Source: an uncultured Oscillospiraceae bacterium (GTDB taxonomy: Bacteria; Bacillota; Clostridia; Oscillospirales; Oscillospiraceae). From it: 39,158 nt of DNA. The stretch lies in the NCBI GenBank assembly GCA_934670025.1, contig CAKUOS010000016.1, positions 1 to 39,158 on the forward strand, read 5' to 3'. A program made the translations under genes and the position numbers. Of this stretch, positions 27,597-35,304 are shown piece after piece (the stretch's first letter is position 1; each line of letters opens with the position of its first letter). The notes below the pieces were generated by a model. That model was not told the origin of the DNA and made no database searches. It worked only from the letters and a program-made list of their open reading frames with translations.

Positions 27597-27630
27597 ATAC
27601 AGGCAGAGCTATCTTGTTGCCTGTATCATA
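27597..27630 (-). promoter_or_regulatory. Possible promoter and operator before the fusion lipoprotein gene
   Basis: On the minus strand TATGAT (27630-27625) could be a -10 box, with only a poly-T -35. It overlaps an inverted repeat, ATACAGGC/GCCTGTAT (27597-27604 and 27619-27626), that surrounds the expected start site. The 119-base gap between the kinase and the lipoprotein gene holds no other gene; it also contains eight A after GACGT at 27646 on the plus strand. Confidence 0.4.
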
Positions 27631-27680
27631 CCAGACTACAGACGTAAAAAAAAGCCCGGCGTTGCATTTTTCATATTTTC

Positions 27681-29012
27681 TTAAGAAGTAATTTCTCCCT
27701 CCCACACGGGCAGGACGACCTCGGCGGTGAATTTCCCGCTCTCGGTGTAGCGCGAGAAGGAGCCCGCCATCTGCTCCATGATCTTTGCGCACGTGCGCAG
27801 GCCGATCTTGTTCGATTCGATGCGTCCGGACGCTTCGCTCACGCGGTTGGACAGGCAGATGTGGAGCTTTCCGTCCTCCTCGAGCGCAGCGATGGCCACG
27901 GGCTGGGACGGGTCGGCGTATTTGCGGATGTTGTCGAAGAGATTGTCGAGCACGCGCTTGAAATACAGCACGTCCACGCGGATGCGGCAGGCCGTCTGCG
28001 GCAGGAGCAGCTGCACGGAAAAGCCCTGCTGCTGCAATTGCACGCGGCTCTCGCCGAGCAGCTGCTCGAGCAGCAGCCGCGCGTCGTATTCCTCGAGCTG
28101 CATCGGAAGCTCCTTGCAGCCGAACAGCAGCGAATACCGGAACAGCTCGTCGGTCAGCGTTTTCAGCTGCTCGGCCTTGCCGTAGGCGGCGTCGAGATAG
28201 CTTTGCAGCTCTTCGGGCGAATGATACTGTCCGCTCTTCGCCAGATCGAGATAGCCGAGCAGCGCCGTCAGGGGGTTGCGGATATCGTGCGACATGGCGG
28301 TGATGAGGTCGCTGTTCTGCTGAAGCGCGCGCTGCTCCTCGCTGGTCTTGCGCAGAAGCGACACGCGCATCTGCTCGACGCTGGCCGTCAGCTGCGTGAG
28401 CTCGTCGTTGCCCTTCGGCTCCAGATGCAGCCCGAGATCCCCGTCGCCGATGGCGCGGACCTCGCCCGAGACGGCGACGATCTTGCGCGCGATCTGCCGG
28501 TTATACGCCAGCAGCGTCAGCGCCAGCGCCGCACAGCCGAGCAGCAGCGCGGCGATCCACGCCAGATCATAGAGATTGGCGTCGGAATTGTCGTAGATCA
28601 CGGCAAAGCACGTGCCGTCGGTGAAGCTGATGGGATAGACGACGGTCGCGCCCTGCTCCTTGAGCGTATAGGCGTCGACCGCACCGGCATCCACGCCCCA
28701 CCAGCCGATCTCCAGCAGCAGCTTCTGGTCGCGGTACAGGAGGATATACAGATCCTTCTGCTCGATGCCCCAGCGCGCGAGCATCCCGGTGTCGCGTGTG
28801 GACACGCTGTTCTGCCGCACCCACGTTTGCAGCCGCTGCGCGGCGGCTCCCGTGCGTTTGACCACGGCCTTTTCACTCAAATATGTATGTTCGATGATCT
28901 TTTCGCCCGCGAATTCCGCCGCGAAGCACACGCACGCGGCCAGGATCAGCCCAAGCAGCAGCACGAACAGCGGCTTGGCGCTCAGCGAGACGAAGCGTTT
29001 CTTTTTAGTCAA
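27681..29012 (-). CDS. Sensor histidine kinase
   Basis: Membrane sensor of 443 residues. TM1 is at about 13-32, an outside sensor region at 33-149 (Trp/Tyr-rich), and TM2 at about 150-169. HAMP spans 170-222, then the dimerisation helix with the phosphoacceptor His242 in MSHDIRNPLTALLGYLDLAK. The ATPase domain has an N box (LDNLFDNIRKYAD), but the usual DxGxG glycine box is hard to see; ASGRIESNKIGLRTCAKIME stands in its place, as in several VanS-like kinases. It overlaps the response-regulator gene by eight bases and lies 119 bases before the lipoprotein/permease operon, its likely target. Confidence 0.93.
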   Translation of the reverse strand: MTKKKRFVSLSAKPLFVLLLGLILAACVCFAAEFAGEKIIEHTYLSEKAVVKRTGAAAQRLQTWVRQNSVSTRDTGMLARWGIEQKDLYILLYRDQKLLLEIGWWGVDAGAVDAYTLKEQGATVVYPISFTDGTCFAVIYDNSDANLYDLAWIAALLLGCAALALTLLAYNRQIARKIVAVSGEVRAIGDGDLGLHLEPKGNDELTQLTASVEQMRVSLLRKTSEEQRALQQNSDLITAMSHDIRNPLTALLGYLDLAKSGQYHSPEELQSYLDAAYGKAEQLKTLTDELFRYSLLFGCKELPMQLEEYDARLLLEQLLGESRVQLQQQGFSVQLLLPQTACRIRVDVLYFKRVLDNLFDNIRKYADPSQPVAIAALEEDGKLHICLSNRVSEASGRIESNKIGLRTCAKIMEQMAGSFSRYTESGKFTAEVVLPVWEGEITS

Positions 29013-29697
29013 TCTGATAGCCCTTTCCCCAGACCGTGCGGATCAGGCGCGGATTGGCCGGATCCTCTTCCAGCTTTTTGCGCAGATTCACGATGTGGAC
29101 CATGACAGTGTTGTTCGACGCGGGCATATATGTCTCGTGCCAGACCGATTCGTAGATCGCGCGCACCGGCACGACGCGGCCGCGGTTCTCCGCCAGGCAT
29201 TGCAGGATTGAAAACTCCGTCTCCGTCAGATCCATCGGCTCGCCGCCGAGCAGCACGCGCCGGTTCTCCTCGTCCAGAACGATCCCGGGCCGCAGCGCGC
29301 GCCCGCTCGTCTTGCTCCGGTAAACGCGGTAGCGCCGCAGCAGCGACTCGACCTTCATGATGAGCTCCGCGTGGGAAAACGGCTTGGCAAGGAAATCGTC
29401 ACCGCCCGCGCGGTAGGCCAGCAGCTTATCCTGCTCCTGCGTCTTGGCCGTGAGAAACAGCACCGGCGCCATCGAGCACTCGCGGATGCGGCTGCACGCA
29501 TCGTAGCCGCCCATATCCGGCATCATCACATCCATCAGAATGAGGTCGATCTCCGGATGGCGGCGGATCACGTCCACCGCTTCAAGCCCGGTCGCGGCCT
29601 CGTATACGCAGTAGCCGTTGTTTTCCAGCAGAATGCGGCAGATGCGCCGAATATCGGGTTCGTCGTCCACCACCAGAATACTGATCTTTTCCTCCAT
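29005..29697 (-). CDS. OmpR/PhoB-family response regulator
   Basis: 230 residues. The receiver domain (1-120) has the acidic pair Asp11-Asp12, the phosphoacceptor Asp56 in LILMDVMMPDMGG, and the Lys of LTAKTQ. A winged-helix DNA-binding domain (about 130-228) follows, with ETEFSILQCLAENRGRVVP and NTVMVHIVNLRKKLEED, the OmpR-type recognition helix region, closing with TVWGKGYQI. First gene of the pair with the kinase. Two TTTAAGA direct repeats ten bases apart just upstream of its promoter fit binding of such a regulator and suggest autoregulation. GGAGG lies seven bases before the ATG. Confidence 0.95.
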   Translation of the reverse strand: MEEKISILVVDDEPDIRRICRILLENNGYCVYEAATGLEAVDVIRRHPEIDLILMDVMMPDMGGYDACSRIRECSMAPVLFLTAKTQEQDKLLAYRAGGDDFLAKPFSHAELIMKVESLLRRYRVYRSKTSGRALRPGIVLDEENRRVLLGGEPMDLTETEFSILQCLAENRGRVVPVRAIYESVWHETYMPASNNTVMVHIVNLRKKLEEDPANPRLIRTVWGKGYQID

Positions 29698-29726
29698 TGC
29701 GCATCCTCCTTTCCGGTCGTCTCAGT

Positions 29727-29773
29727 ATATCATATTTCGTCCGCGTTTCCAGCGGATTTAAGAATTTTTAAGA
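29727..29773 (-). promoter_or_regulatory. Promoter with regulator-type direct repeats upstream of the two-component genes
   Basis: On the minus strand TATACT (at about 29732-29727) is a good -10 with a weak -35 (CTGGAA). Just upstream, TTTAAGA occurs twice on the plus strand (29757-29763 and 29767-29773), exactly ten bases apart. Ten- or eleven-base direct repeats are the usual binding pattern of OmpR-family regulators. Confidence 0.5.
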
Positions 29774-29801
29774 CATTTTCCCATCCGTGCCCGAAAAGCA
29801 C

Positions 29802-29830
29802 GTGACGCGCGCGGCAAATCATGCTATACT
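29802..29830 (+). promoter_or_regulatory. Promoter of the pseudouridine synthase/MATE/kinase operon
   Basis: GTGACG (29802-29807) and TATACT (29825-29830) with a 17-base spacer and an extended TG (TGCTATACT), 33 bases before the first start codon. Confidence 0.65.
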
Positions 29831-29863
29831 GTACGAAAAACATCCTGCAAAAGGAGGCCCGCC

Positions 29864-30511
29864 ATGCAGATCCTGTACGCCGACGCGCGCGTCGTGGTAT
29901 GTCTCAAGCCCGCGGGCGTATTGTCCGTCGACGAGCCGGGCGGCGTACCGGAGCTTGTGCGGCAGGCGCTCGGCCTCGGGAAAGACGGCTGCGCGCGGCC
30001 GGTGCACCGGCTCGACCGGCCGGTCGGCGGCGTGATGGTGCTCGCGCGTTCGCGCGTGGCCGCAAGTCTTCTGTCGCAGCAGGTACAGGCGCGCGCCTTC
30101 CATAAGGAATATCTCGCCGTTATTGAGGGAAGTCTTCCGCAGCAGGCCGGCACGCTCCGCGACGAGCTTGCGCGCGACGCCGCAAGACGCCGCACCTATG
30201 CCGCGCCCGCGCCCACGAAGGATACGCGCACGGCGGTCCTGCACTACCGCGTGCTCGGCGAGGCCGCGGGCCTCTCGCTCGTACACATCCGGCTCGAAAC
30301 AGGCCGTACGCATCAGATCCGCGCGCAGTTTTCCTCGCGCGGCTATCCGCTCGCGGGCGACGCGAAATACGGCGCAAAGACGGAAGGCCCCATCGCCCTG
30401 TGGTCCTACCGCGTCGCGTTCACCCATCCGCAGACCGGCGCAGCCATGACGTTTTCGCATGAGCCGCCGCAGACCATGCCGTGGACGCTGTTTCCGCGGG
30501 AATATCCATAG
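29864..30511 (+). CDS. RluA-family RNA pseudouridine synthase
   Basis: Converts specific uridines in rRNA or tRNA to pseudouridine. The 215-residue product is a bare catalytic domain. It lacks the N-terminal S4 RNA-binding domain of RluC/RluD and so resembles RluA/TruC-size enzymes. The catalytic Asp51 lies in HRLDRPVGGVMVLA. LETGRTHQIRAQFSSRGYPLAGD (about residues 144-166) is the second family signature. AAGGAGG precedes the ATG by seven bases. First gene of an operon with a MATE pump (23-base gap) and a nucleoside-kinase-like gene. The exact RNA target cannot be inferred. Confidence 0.94.
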   Translation: MQILYADARVVVCLKPAGVLSVDEPGGVPELVRQALGLGKDGCARPVHRLDRPVGGVMVLARSRVAASLLSQQVQARAFHKEYLAVIEGSLPQQAGTLRDELARDAARRRTYAAPAPTKDTRTAVLHYRVLGEAAGLSLVHIRLETGRTHQIRAQFSSRGYPLAGDAKYGAKTEGPIALWSYRVAFTHPQTGAAMTFSHEPPQTMPWTLFPREYP

Positions 30512-30534
30512 AAACAGAGAGAAAAGGAGGCATT

Positions 30535-31926
30535 ATGGCCGCACATTCCATCGTCATGACCGAGGGCAGACCGCTGCCGCAGATCATCCGGTTTTCCGTT
30601 CCGCTGGCGCTGACCGGCATTTTGCAGCTGCTGTTCAACGCCGCCGACGTCATCGTCGTCGGCAAATTCGCCGGCAGCACGTCGCTGGCGGCCGTCGGCG
30701 CGACGTCGTCTCTCATCAATCTGCTGACCGGCGCGTTCATCGGCATCTCCGTCGGCGTCAACATCCTCGTCGCGCGCTATATCGGCTGCCGCGACGACGA
30801 CGGCGTCAGCCGCGCGGTCCACAGCGCCGTCACGCTGAGCCTGCTGCTTGGCATCGTGACGTTCCTGCTGGGCTTTTTCCTCTCGACGCCGATGCTCGCG
30901 CTCATGGACACGCCCGCGGACGTGCTGGCGCTGGCGAGCCTGTATCTGCGCATCTATTTTATCGGCGTTCCCGGCGCGCTCATCTATAATTTCGCCGCAG
31001 CCGTGCTGCGCGCCTACGGCGATACGAAGCGGCCGCTGCTGTTCCTGGCTGTTTCGGGCGTTCTGAACGTGCTCCTGAACCTGTTTTTCGTCATCGTCTG
31101 CCGGCTGGACGTCGCGGGCGTCGCCATTGCGACGGTCGTGTCGCAGTATGTGTCGGTCGTGATGATCCTCGTGTGCCTCATGCGGCAGGAAGGGCCGTCG
31201 CGGCTGTGTCTTGCAAAGCTCCGCCTGCATCCGTCCGAGGCGCTGCGCATGATCCAGATCGGGCTTCCCGCGGGCCTGCAATCCGTGGTCTTCAACATCT
31301 CCAACGTCATGGTGCAAAGCTGCGTCAACTCCTTCGGCGCGGACGTCATCGCCGCCAACACCGCCGCGAGCAACCTCGCCGCCTTCACCTACACGGCGAT
31401 GAACGCTGTGTTCCACGCGGCCATCACGTTCACCAGCCAGAATCTCGGTGCGCGGCGCTATGACCGCATCTGGTCGATCTTCCGCAACTGTCTGCTGACG
31501 GTGCTGCTCATCGGCGTGCCGCTGTGCGTCGTCAGTACCGTCTTCGGGCCGCAGCTGCTGAGCATTTATGTCTCGAAAAACGACCCGGCCTACGACGCGG
31601 TCATCGCCATGGGCATGATCCGCACATACTATGTTACAACGCCGTATTTCCTGTGCGGCATGATGGAGGTCTGCTGCGGCATGGTGCGCGGGCTCGGCAA
31701 GAGCTGGCTGCCGATGGTCGTGACGATCTTCGGCGCGTGCGTGCTGCGCATCATCTGGATCTATACGATCTTCGCGTGGGACCGGACGCTGCCGGCGCTG
31801 TATATCTCCTATCCCATCAGCTGGGCACTCACCGCCGCGATGCACGTGGTGTGCTTCGTGATCTTCTGGCGATCCATCCGCCGCCGTCTGGAGGCGCTTT
31901 CTCCGGCCGGCGCGGCATCATCCTGA
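30535..31926 (+). CDS. MATE-family efflux transporter
   Basis: Inner-membrane cation-driven exporter of drugs or metabolites. 463 residues with twelve hydrophobic segments in two homologous six-helix halves. Family cues are the N-terminal PLPQIIRFSVPLALTGILQL, the GKFAGSTSLAAVGATSSL loop, IYNFAAAVLRAYGDTKRPLL at the end of the fourth and fifth helices, and IGLPAGLQSVVFNISNVMVQ opening the second half. The start at 30535 has AAGGAGG five bases before it; a longer in-frame ATG at 30481 lies inside the preceding gene. Middle gene of a three-gene operon. The substrate is unknown. Confidence 0.95.
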   Translation: MAAHSIVMTEGRPLPQIIRFSVPLALTGILQLLFNAADVIVVGKFAGSTSLAAVGATSSLINLLTGAFIGISVGVNILVARYIGCRDDDGVSRAVHSAVTLSLLLGIVTFLLGFFLSTPMLALMDTPADVLALASLYLRIYFIGVPGALIYNFAAAVLRAYGDTKRPLLFLAVSGVLNVLLNLFFVIVCRLDVAGVAIATVVSQYVSVVMILVCLMRQEGPSRLCLAKLRLHPSEALRMIQIGLPAGLQSVVFNISNVMVQSCVNSFGADVIAANTAASNLAAFTYTAMNAVFHAAITFTSQNLGARRYDRIWSIFRNCLLTVLLIGVPLCVVSTVFGPQLLSIYVSKNDPAYDAVIAMGMIRTYYVTTPYFLCGMMEVCCGMVRGLGKSWLPMVVTIFGACVLRIIWIYTIFAWDRTLPALYISYPISWALTAAMHVVCFVIFWRSIRRRLEALSPAGAASS

Positions 31927-31942
31927 GAAAGAGGGTTTCATT

Positions 31943-32869
31943 ATGCGAGTCATTGATATCGAAGACGTTGTATACGCCATGCGCAGCCAGACGCAGTTCG
32001 TCCTGCGCTGCGAGGAGGTCTTTCACGACAAGATCAGCGCCGCTGCCGCCGCCATCCTGAGCGCGCAGCCGCGCAAGCCCTTCGTGTGCCTGACGGGGCC
32101 GTCCGGTTCCGGTAAGACGACGACGGCCATGCGCCTGAAGGCGTATCTGGAAAACCTGGGCGTGAAGGTCTGCCTGCTGAGCATGGATAACTTTTTCCTG
32201 CCGCTTGCCGAGCGGCCGAAGGATCTGACCGACTGGGAATCGCCCCTGTGCGTCAACCGCGAGCTCCTGCTGGACACGATCGACCGGCTTTCAAACGGCG
32301 AGACGGTGCAGGTGCCGTGGTATGATTTTCCGAACAACCGCACCGGCGGCTATACGCCGATGGAGGGCAGCCGCGAGGCCGTCATCATCGCCGAGGGCAT
32401 CCATATGCTCAATCCCCTGCTCTTCGGGCCCATCCGTGACCGCGCCACCGGCGTCTATGTCGCGCCGCGCACGCGCATCATCACGCCCGGCGACTGCATC
32501 ATCCATCCCGAACAGGTGCGCGTTGCGCGCCGCATGATCCGCAACTATCAGGGCCGCGGCAACTCGCTGCGCGAGACGATCGTGCGCGCCGAATCCGTCA
32601 ACGAGGGCGAAAAGAAGTATATCGCGCCCAACAAGCCGAACGCCTCGGTGCATATCGACTCGTTCCACGACTATGAGCTGTGCATTCTGGCAAAATATCT
32701 GCGGCAGATCCCGCAGTTTGCCTCGGAGCTGGACGATGCGTTCATCGCCGAACACGGCCTGACGACGCTCATGCGCGTCGTGCGCGATCTGCCGTCTCTG
32801 GACACGCCGTATGTCCCGCGCGACTCCATCGTCCGCGAGTTTGTCGGCGGCAGCGTGTTCCAATACTGA
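31943..32869 (+). CDS. Uridine kinase-like P-loop kinase (phosphoribulokinase/uridine kinase family)
   Basis: 308 residues. A helical N-terminal segment of about 45 residues precedes the Walker A motif (TGPSGSGKTTTAMRL, about 51-65). The family's MDNFF (about residue 81) and a YDFPNNRTGGYTPM loop follow, then EAVIIAEGIHML, the Walker B-like strand. Residues RRMIRNYQGRGNSLRETI form the lid region, and a C-terminal domain of about 100 residues follows. It is longer than canonical uridine kinase (about 210 residues), so its substrate may differ. Last gene of the operon, 16 bases after the MATE gene, ending at the terminator at 32885-32914. Confidence 0.88.
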   Translation: MRVIDIEDVVYAMRSQTQFVLRCEEVFHDKISAAAAAILSAQPRKPFVCLTGPSGSGKTTTAMRLKAYLENLGVKVCLLSMDNFFLPLAERPKDLTDWESPLCVNRELLLDTIDRLSNGETVQVPWYDFPNNRTGGYTPMEGSREAVIIAEGIHMLNPLLFGPIRDRATGVYVAPRTRIITPGDCIIHPEQVRVARRMIRNYQGRGNSLRETIVRAESVNEGEKKYIAPNKPNASVHIDSFHDYELCILAKYLRQIPQFASELDDAFIAEHGLTTLMRVVRDLPSLDTPYVPRDSIVREFVGGSVFQY

Positions 32870-32884
32870 CGCTCAACCTATAAA

Positions 32885-32918
32885 AAACGGTACAGCCATG
32901 CGGCTGTACCGTTTCTTT
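32885..32918. terminator. Bidirectional terminator between convergent genes
   Basis: AAACGGTACAGCC (32885-32897) and its exact complement (32902-32914) flank ATGC. T-rich sequence follows on the plus strand and A-rich sequence precedes it for the minus strand. It serves the kinase operon and the PII-like gene. Confidence 0.9.
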
Positions 32919-32932
32919 CTGTTTTTTGGGGG

Positions 32933-33598
32933 TCATTCGTCCTTTTCGCGCAGGCCCGCGACGGACGAGATCGGCAGCGAGAAGCTGATGGCGCGCGCCT
33001 TGGAGTCCGGGCCGGCGTTCTCGTTGATCGAGCGCATGATGGCGGCCTTTTCCGCGCTGTCGGCGATGATGTAGACCATATCCTTCTCCTCGGCGAGACT
33101 GACGCCGAAGAACTTCTCGCCGCGCGTCGAGCCGGTGCCCTTGGCGTGCAGCACGGTGCCGCCTCCTGCGCCCGCGGCCCTGGCCGCGTCCATGACAAGA
33201 TCGGCGTAGCCCTCGTTCAGGATGACGATGATCAGCTCGTGTTTGAAATTCATATCCGGCACTCCTCCCGTTTTCGGATCGTCAGTGAGATAGGCAAGCG
33301 TGCGGCCGCCCGCGACGCTCTTGAGCGGCACGGTCAGCATGATGCCGTTGCCGGGGATATCGATGAACAGCCGCCGCTTCGCGGCCCTCAGCAGCTGCGC
33401 AGCCTCGGGTGCGGAAGCGACCGCCGACGTGACGGTCTTCGGTGTCGCGTCAAGCCCGTAGAGGTCGAGATGCTCGCTCGTCGCAGTGCCTCTGGCGGGC
33501 GTGCTGAGGATCATATGCAGTCCCGTCTCGCGGTAGAGCGTGTTCATGATCTCGCCCTTGTCCGCGTCGGTGATGGAAAGGATGTAGTAAAGCTCCAT
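32933..33598 (-). CDS. Tandem PII-like (GlnB-fold) regulatory protein
   Basis: 221 residues made of two PII-like domains. Domain 1 (about 1-108) runs from MELYYILSITDADKGEIMNT to GNGIMLTVPLKSVAGG. Domain 2 (about 115-221) runs from HELIIVILNEGYADLVMDAA through GGGTVLHAKGTGSTRGEKFF to ISFSLPISSVAGL. The end motifs of both halves align (TVPLKSVAGG / SLPISSVAGL), showing a duplication. In domain 2 the T-loop equivalent is short and the family's nucleotide-site residues look partly kept; domain 1 is more divergent. PII proteins sense ATP/ADP and metabolites and bind membrane transporters. The gene begins one base after the DUF1538 membrane protein's stop, so it almost surely regulates that protein. 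Confidence 0.87.
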   Translation of the reverse strand: MELYYILSITDADKGEIMNTLYRETGLHMILSTPARGTATSEHLDLYGLDATPKTVTSAVASAPEAAQLLRAAKRRLFIDIPGNGIMLTVPLKSVAGGRTLAYLTDDPKTGGVPDMNFKHELIIVILNEGYADLVMDAARAAGAGGGTVLHAKGTGSTRGEKFFGVSLAEEKDMVYIIADSAEKAAIMRSINENAGPDSKARAISFSLPISSVAGLREKDE

Positions 33599-33599
33599 A

Positions 33600-35126
33600 T
33601 CAGCACGCCTCCCAAAGCTCGATGATCTCGTCGTCGCCGAATACGGGCATCTCCGGTGCGGCCGCGGCCCGCTTCGACTTGACCACGTAGATCGCGCCCA
33701 TGACCTGCACGGTGATGAGCGGCATCATGGCGACGAGCGCCACAAGGCCGAACGCATCGGTCATGACGTTGCCGCCGAGCGCCTGACACGCGCCCATCGC
33801 AAACGGCAGCATGAACGTCGCCGTGAGCGGGCCCGAGGCCACGCCGCCGGAGTCGAACGCGATGGCCGTAAACGTGCGCGGCACAAAAAACGTCAGCGCC
33901 AGCGCGATAAAATACCCCGGCACGAGGAAATACAGGATCGAGACGCCCGTGATGACGCGCACCATCGCAAGACCGCCCGCAGCCGAGACTGCGACGGACA
34001 GGCTGATGCCCATCGCCCGGGCCGAGATGGCGCCCGCGCTCAGCTCCTCGACCTGTTTGTTGAGGATATGGACGGCAGGCTCGGCGTTGATGATGAACCA
34101 GCCCATGAGCATCGCCAGCGGCGCCAGCAGCCAGATCTTCCATCCCTCGGTCAGCGCCTCGCCGAGCGCGTAGCCAAGCGGCGAAAAGCCGACGTTCACG
34201 CCCGTCAGGAACAGCACAAGACCGAGATATGTATACAGAATGCCGATCATCACGCGCAGAAACGGCAGCTTCCGCAGCCGCAGCGACACGACCTGGAAAA
34301 TGAGGAAGAACACCACGATCGGCAGAAGCGCCAGCGTGACCTCCTTCAGATATTCCGGGATGGCGTGGAGATAATCCCTGCCCAGCGCGACGGTATCGGC
34401 GATGGCCGCGGCCGCGGCAGCATCCGCCTGCGCCGGCTGCGTTTTATAGATCGCGCCGAGCAGCAGCACCGACGCGATCGGCCCGATGGAGCACAGGCCC
34501 ACGAGGCCGAACGAGTCCGCCTTGGCGTTTTCGTCCGAACGGATGGACGCAACGCCCACGCCGAGCGCCATGATGAACGGCACGGTCATGGGGCCTGTCG
34601 TCACGCCGCCGGAGTCGAACGCGACGGACAAAATGCCCGCGTCCGACAAAAACGCGCCCAGGAACACCAGCGCATAAAAGACGATCAGAAGCAGCCGCAG
34701 CGAGATGCGGAACAGAATGCGCACCATGCACAGCATCAGAAACAGGCCCACGCCGACCGAGACGGTCAGGATCAGGACGGTTTTGTCGATGCCGGGCACA
34801 TTCGCCGCGAGCACCTGTAAATCAGGCTCGGCGACGGTGATCGCCACGCCGAGGATGAAGCTCACGACGAGGATCAGCCCGAGTCTGCGCGATTTTGTCA
34901 GCTTCGCGCCCATGTAATTGCCGATCCTGCTCATCGACATCTCCGCGCCCAGCGTAAACAGGCCCATGCCCAGGATCAGCATGGCCGTCGCCAGCACGAA
35001 CGAGAGCATCAGCCCCGTATCGACCGGCACGAGCACAAAGCAGATGGCCAGCACGATCAGGCTGATGGGCAGCACGGAGGCGGCTGCCTCGCGCAGTTTT
35101 TCCAGTAACACTTGCTTCTGGTACAA
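33600..35126 (-). CDS. DUF1538 membrane protein with internal duplication
   Basis: 508 residues and some 12-14 hydrophobic segments in two similar halves. Each half contains an FDSGGV motif: VAFDSGGVTTGPMTVPFIMA in the first and IAFDSGGVASGPLTATFMLP in the second. Each is followed by a DxFGLVxL segment and a closing GAIY. This repeat-with-conserved-motif design is typical of secondary transporters and channels, with the glycine-rich motifs likely meeting at the centre. The start is a TTG, chosen because GGAG lies seven bases upstream and no ATG is better placed. Translation is nearly coupled to the tandem PII-like gene. DUF1538 has no assigned substrate that I know of. Confidence 0.9.
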   Translation of the reverse strand: MYQKQVLLEKLREAAASVLPISLIVLAICFVLVPVDTGLMLSFVLATAMLILGMGLFTLGAEMSMSRIGNYMGAKLTKSRRLGLILVVSFILGVAITVAEPDLQVLAANVPGIDKTVLILTVSVGVGLFLMLCMVRILFRISLRLLLIVFYALVFLGAFLSDAGILSVAFDSGGVTTGPMTVPFIMALGVGVASIRSDENAKADSFGLVGLCSIGPIASVLLLGAIYKTQPAQADAAAAAAIADTVALGRDYLHAIPEYLKEVTLALLPIVVFFLIFQVVSLRLRKLPFLRVMIGILYTYLGLVLFLTGVNVGFSPLGYALGEALTEGWKIWLLAPLAMLMGWFIINAEPAVHILNKQVEELSAGAISARAMGISLSVAVSAAGGLAMVRVITGVSILYFLVPGYFIALALTFFVPRTFTAIAFDSGGVASGPLTATFMLPFAMGACQALGGNVMTDAFGLVALVAMMPLITVQVMGAIYVVKSKRAAAAPEMPVFGDDEIIELWEAC

Positions 35127-35161
35127 AGGCTCACTCCTTTAAAATCTCTGGGATCCACGTT

Positions 35162-35167
35162 ATTTTA
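35162..35167 (-). promoter_or_regulatory. Probable -10 box of the DUF1538/PII operon
   Basis: TAAAAT on the minus strand, 35 bases before the TTG start codon. The -35 region is weak (TGTTCA at a 17-base spacing), so activation or another signal may be needed. Confidence 0.4.
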
Positions 35168-35236
35168 GCAGAAAAACGCCGATTTGAACAGGCCGGAATT
35201 GTAAAAAGGCTGTTAACATTCCATTCCCCCGCCGCC

Positions 35237-35265
35237 TTGACAGGCGCGCGCTTGTGTGGTACGAT
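35237..35265 (+). promoter_or_regulatory. Promoter of the UvrD-like helicase gene
   Basis: A perfect TTGACA (35237-35242) and TACGAT (35260-35265) with a 17-base spacer, 39 bases before the start codon. Confidence 0.75.
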
Positions 35266-35304
35266 ATTCTGGAAATTATGTTCGTATTAAAAGGAGGTGC
35301 GGCG

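Noticed and set aside
24973..27684. A 903-codon open frame on the plus strand across the binding lipoprotein gene
   Set aside because: It is the antisense shadow of a real gene in GC-rich DNA. It has no family resemblance, is rich in Arg/Val/Asp from reversed codons, and lacks a signal or ribosome binding site.
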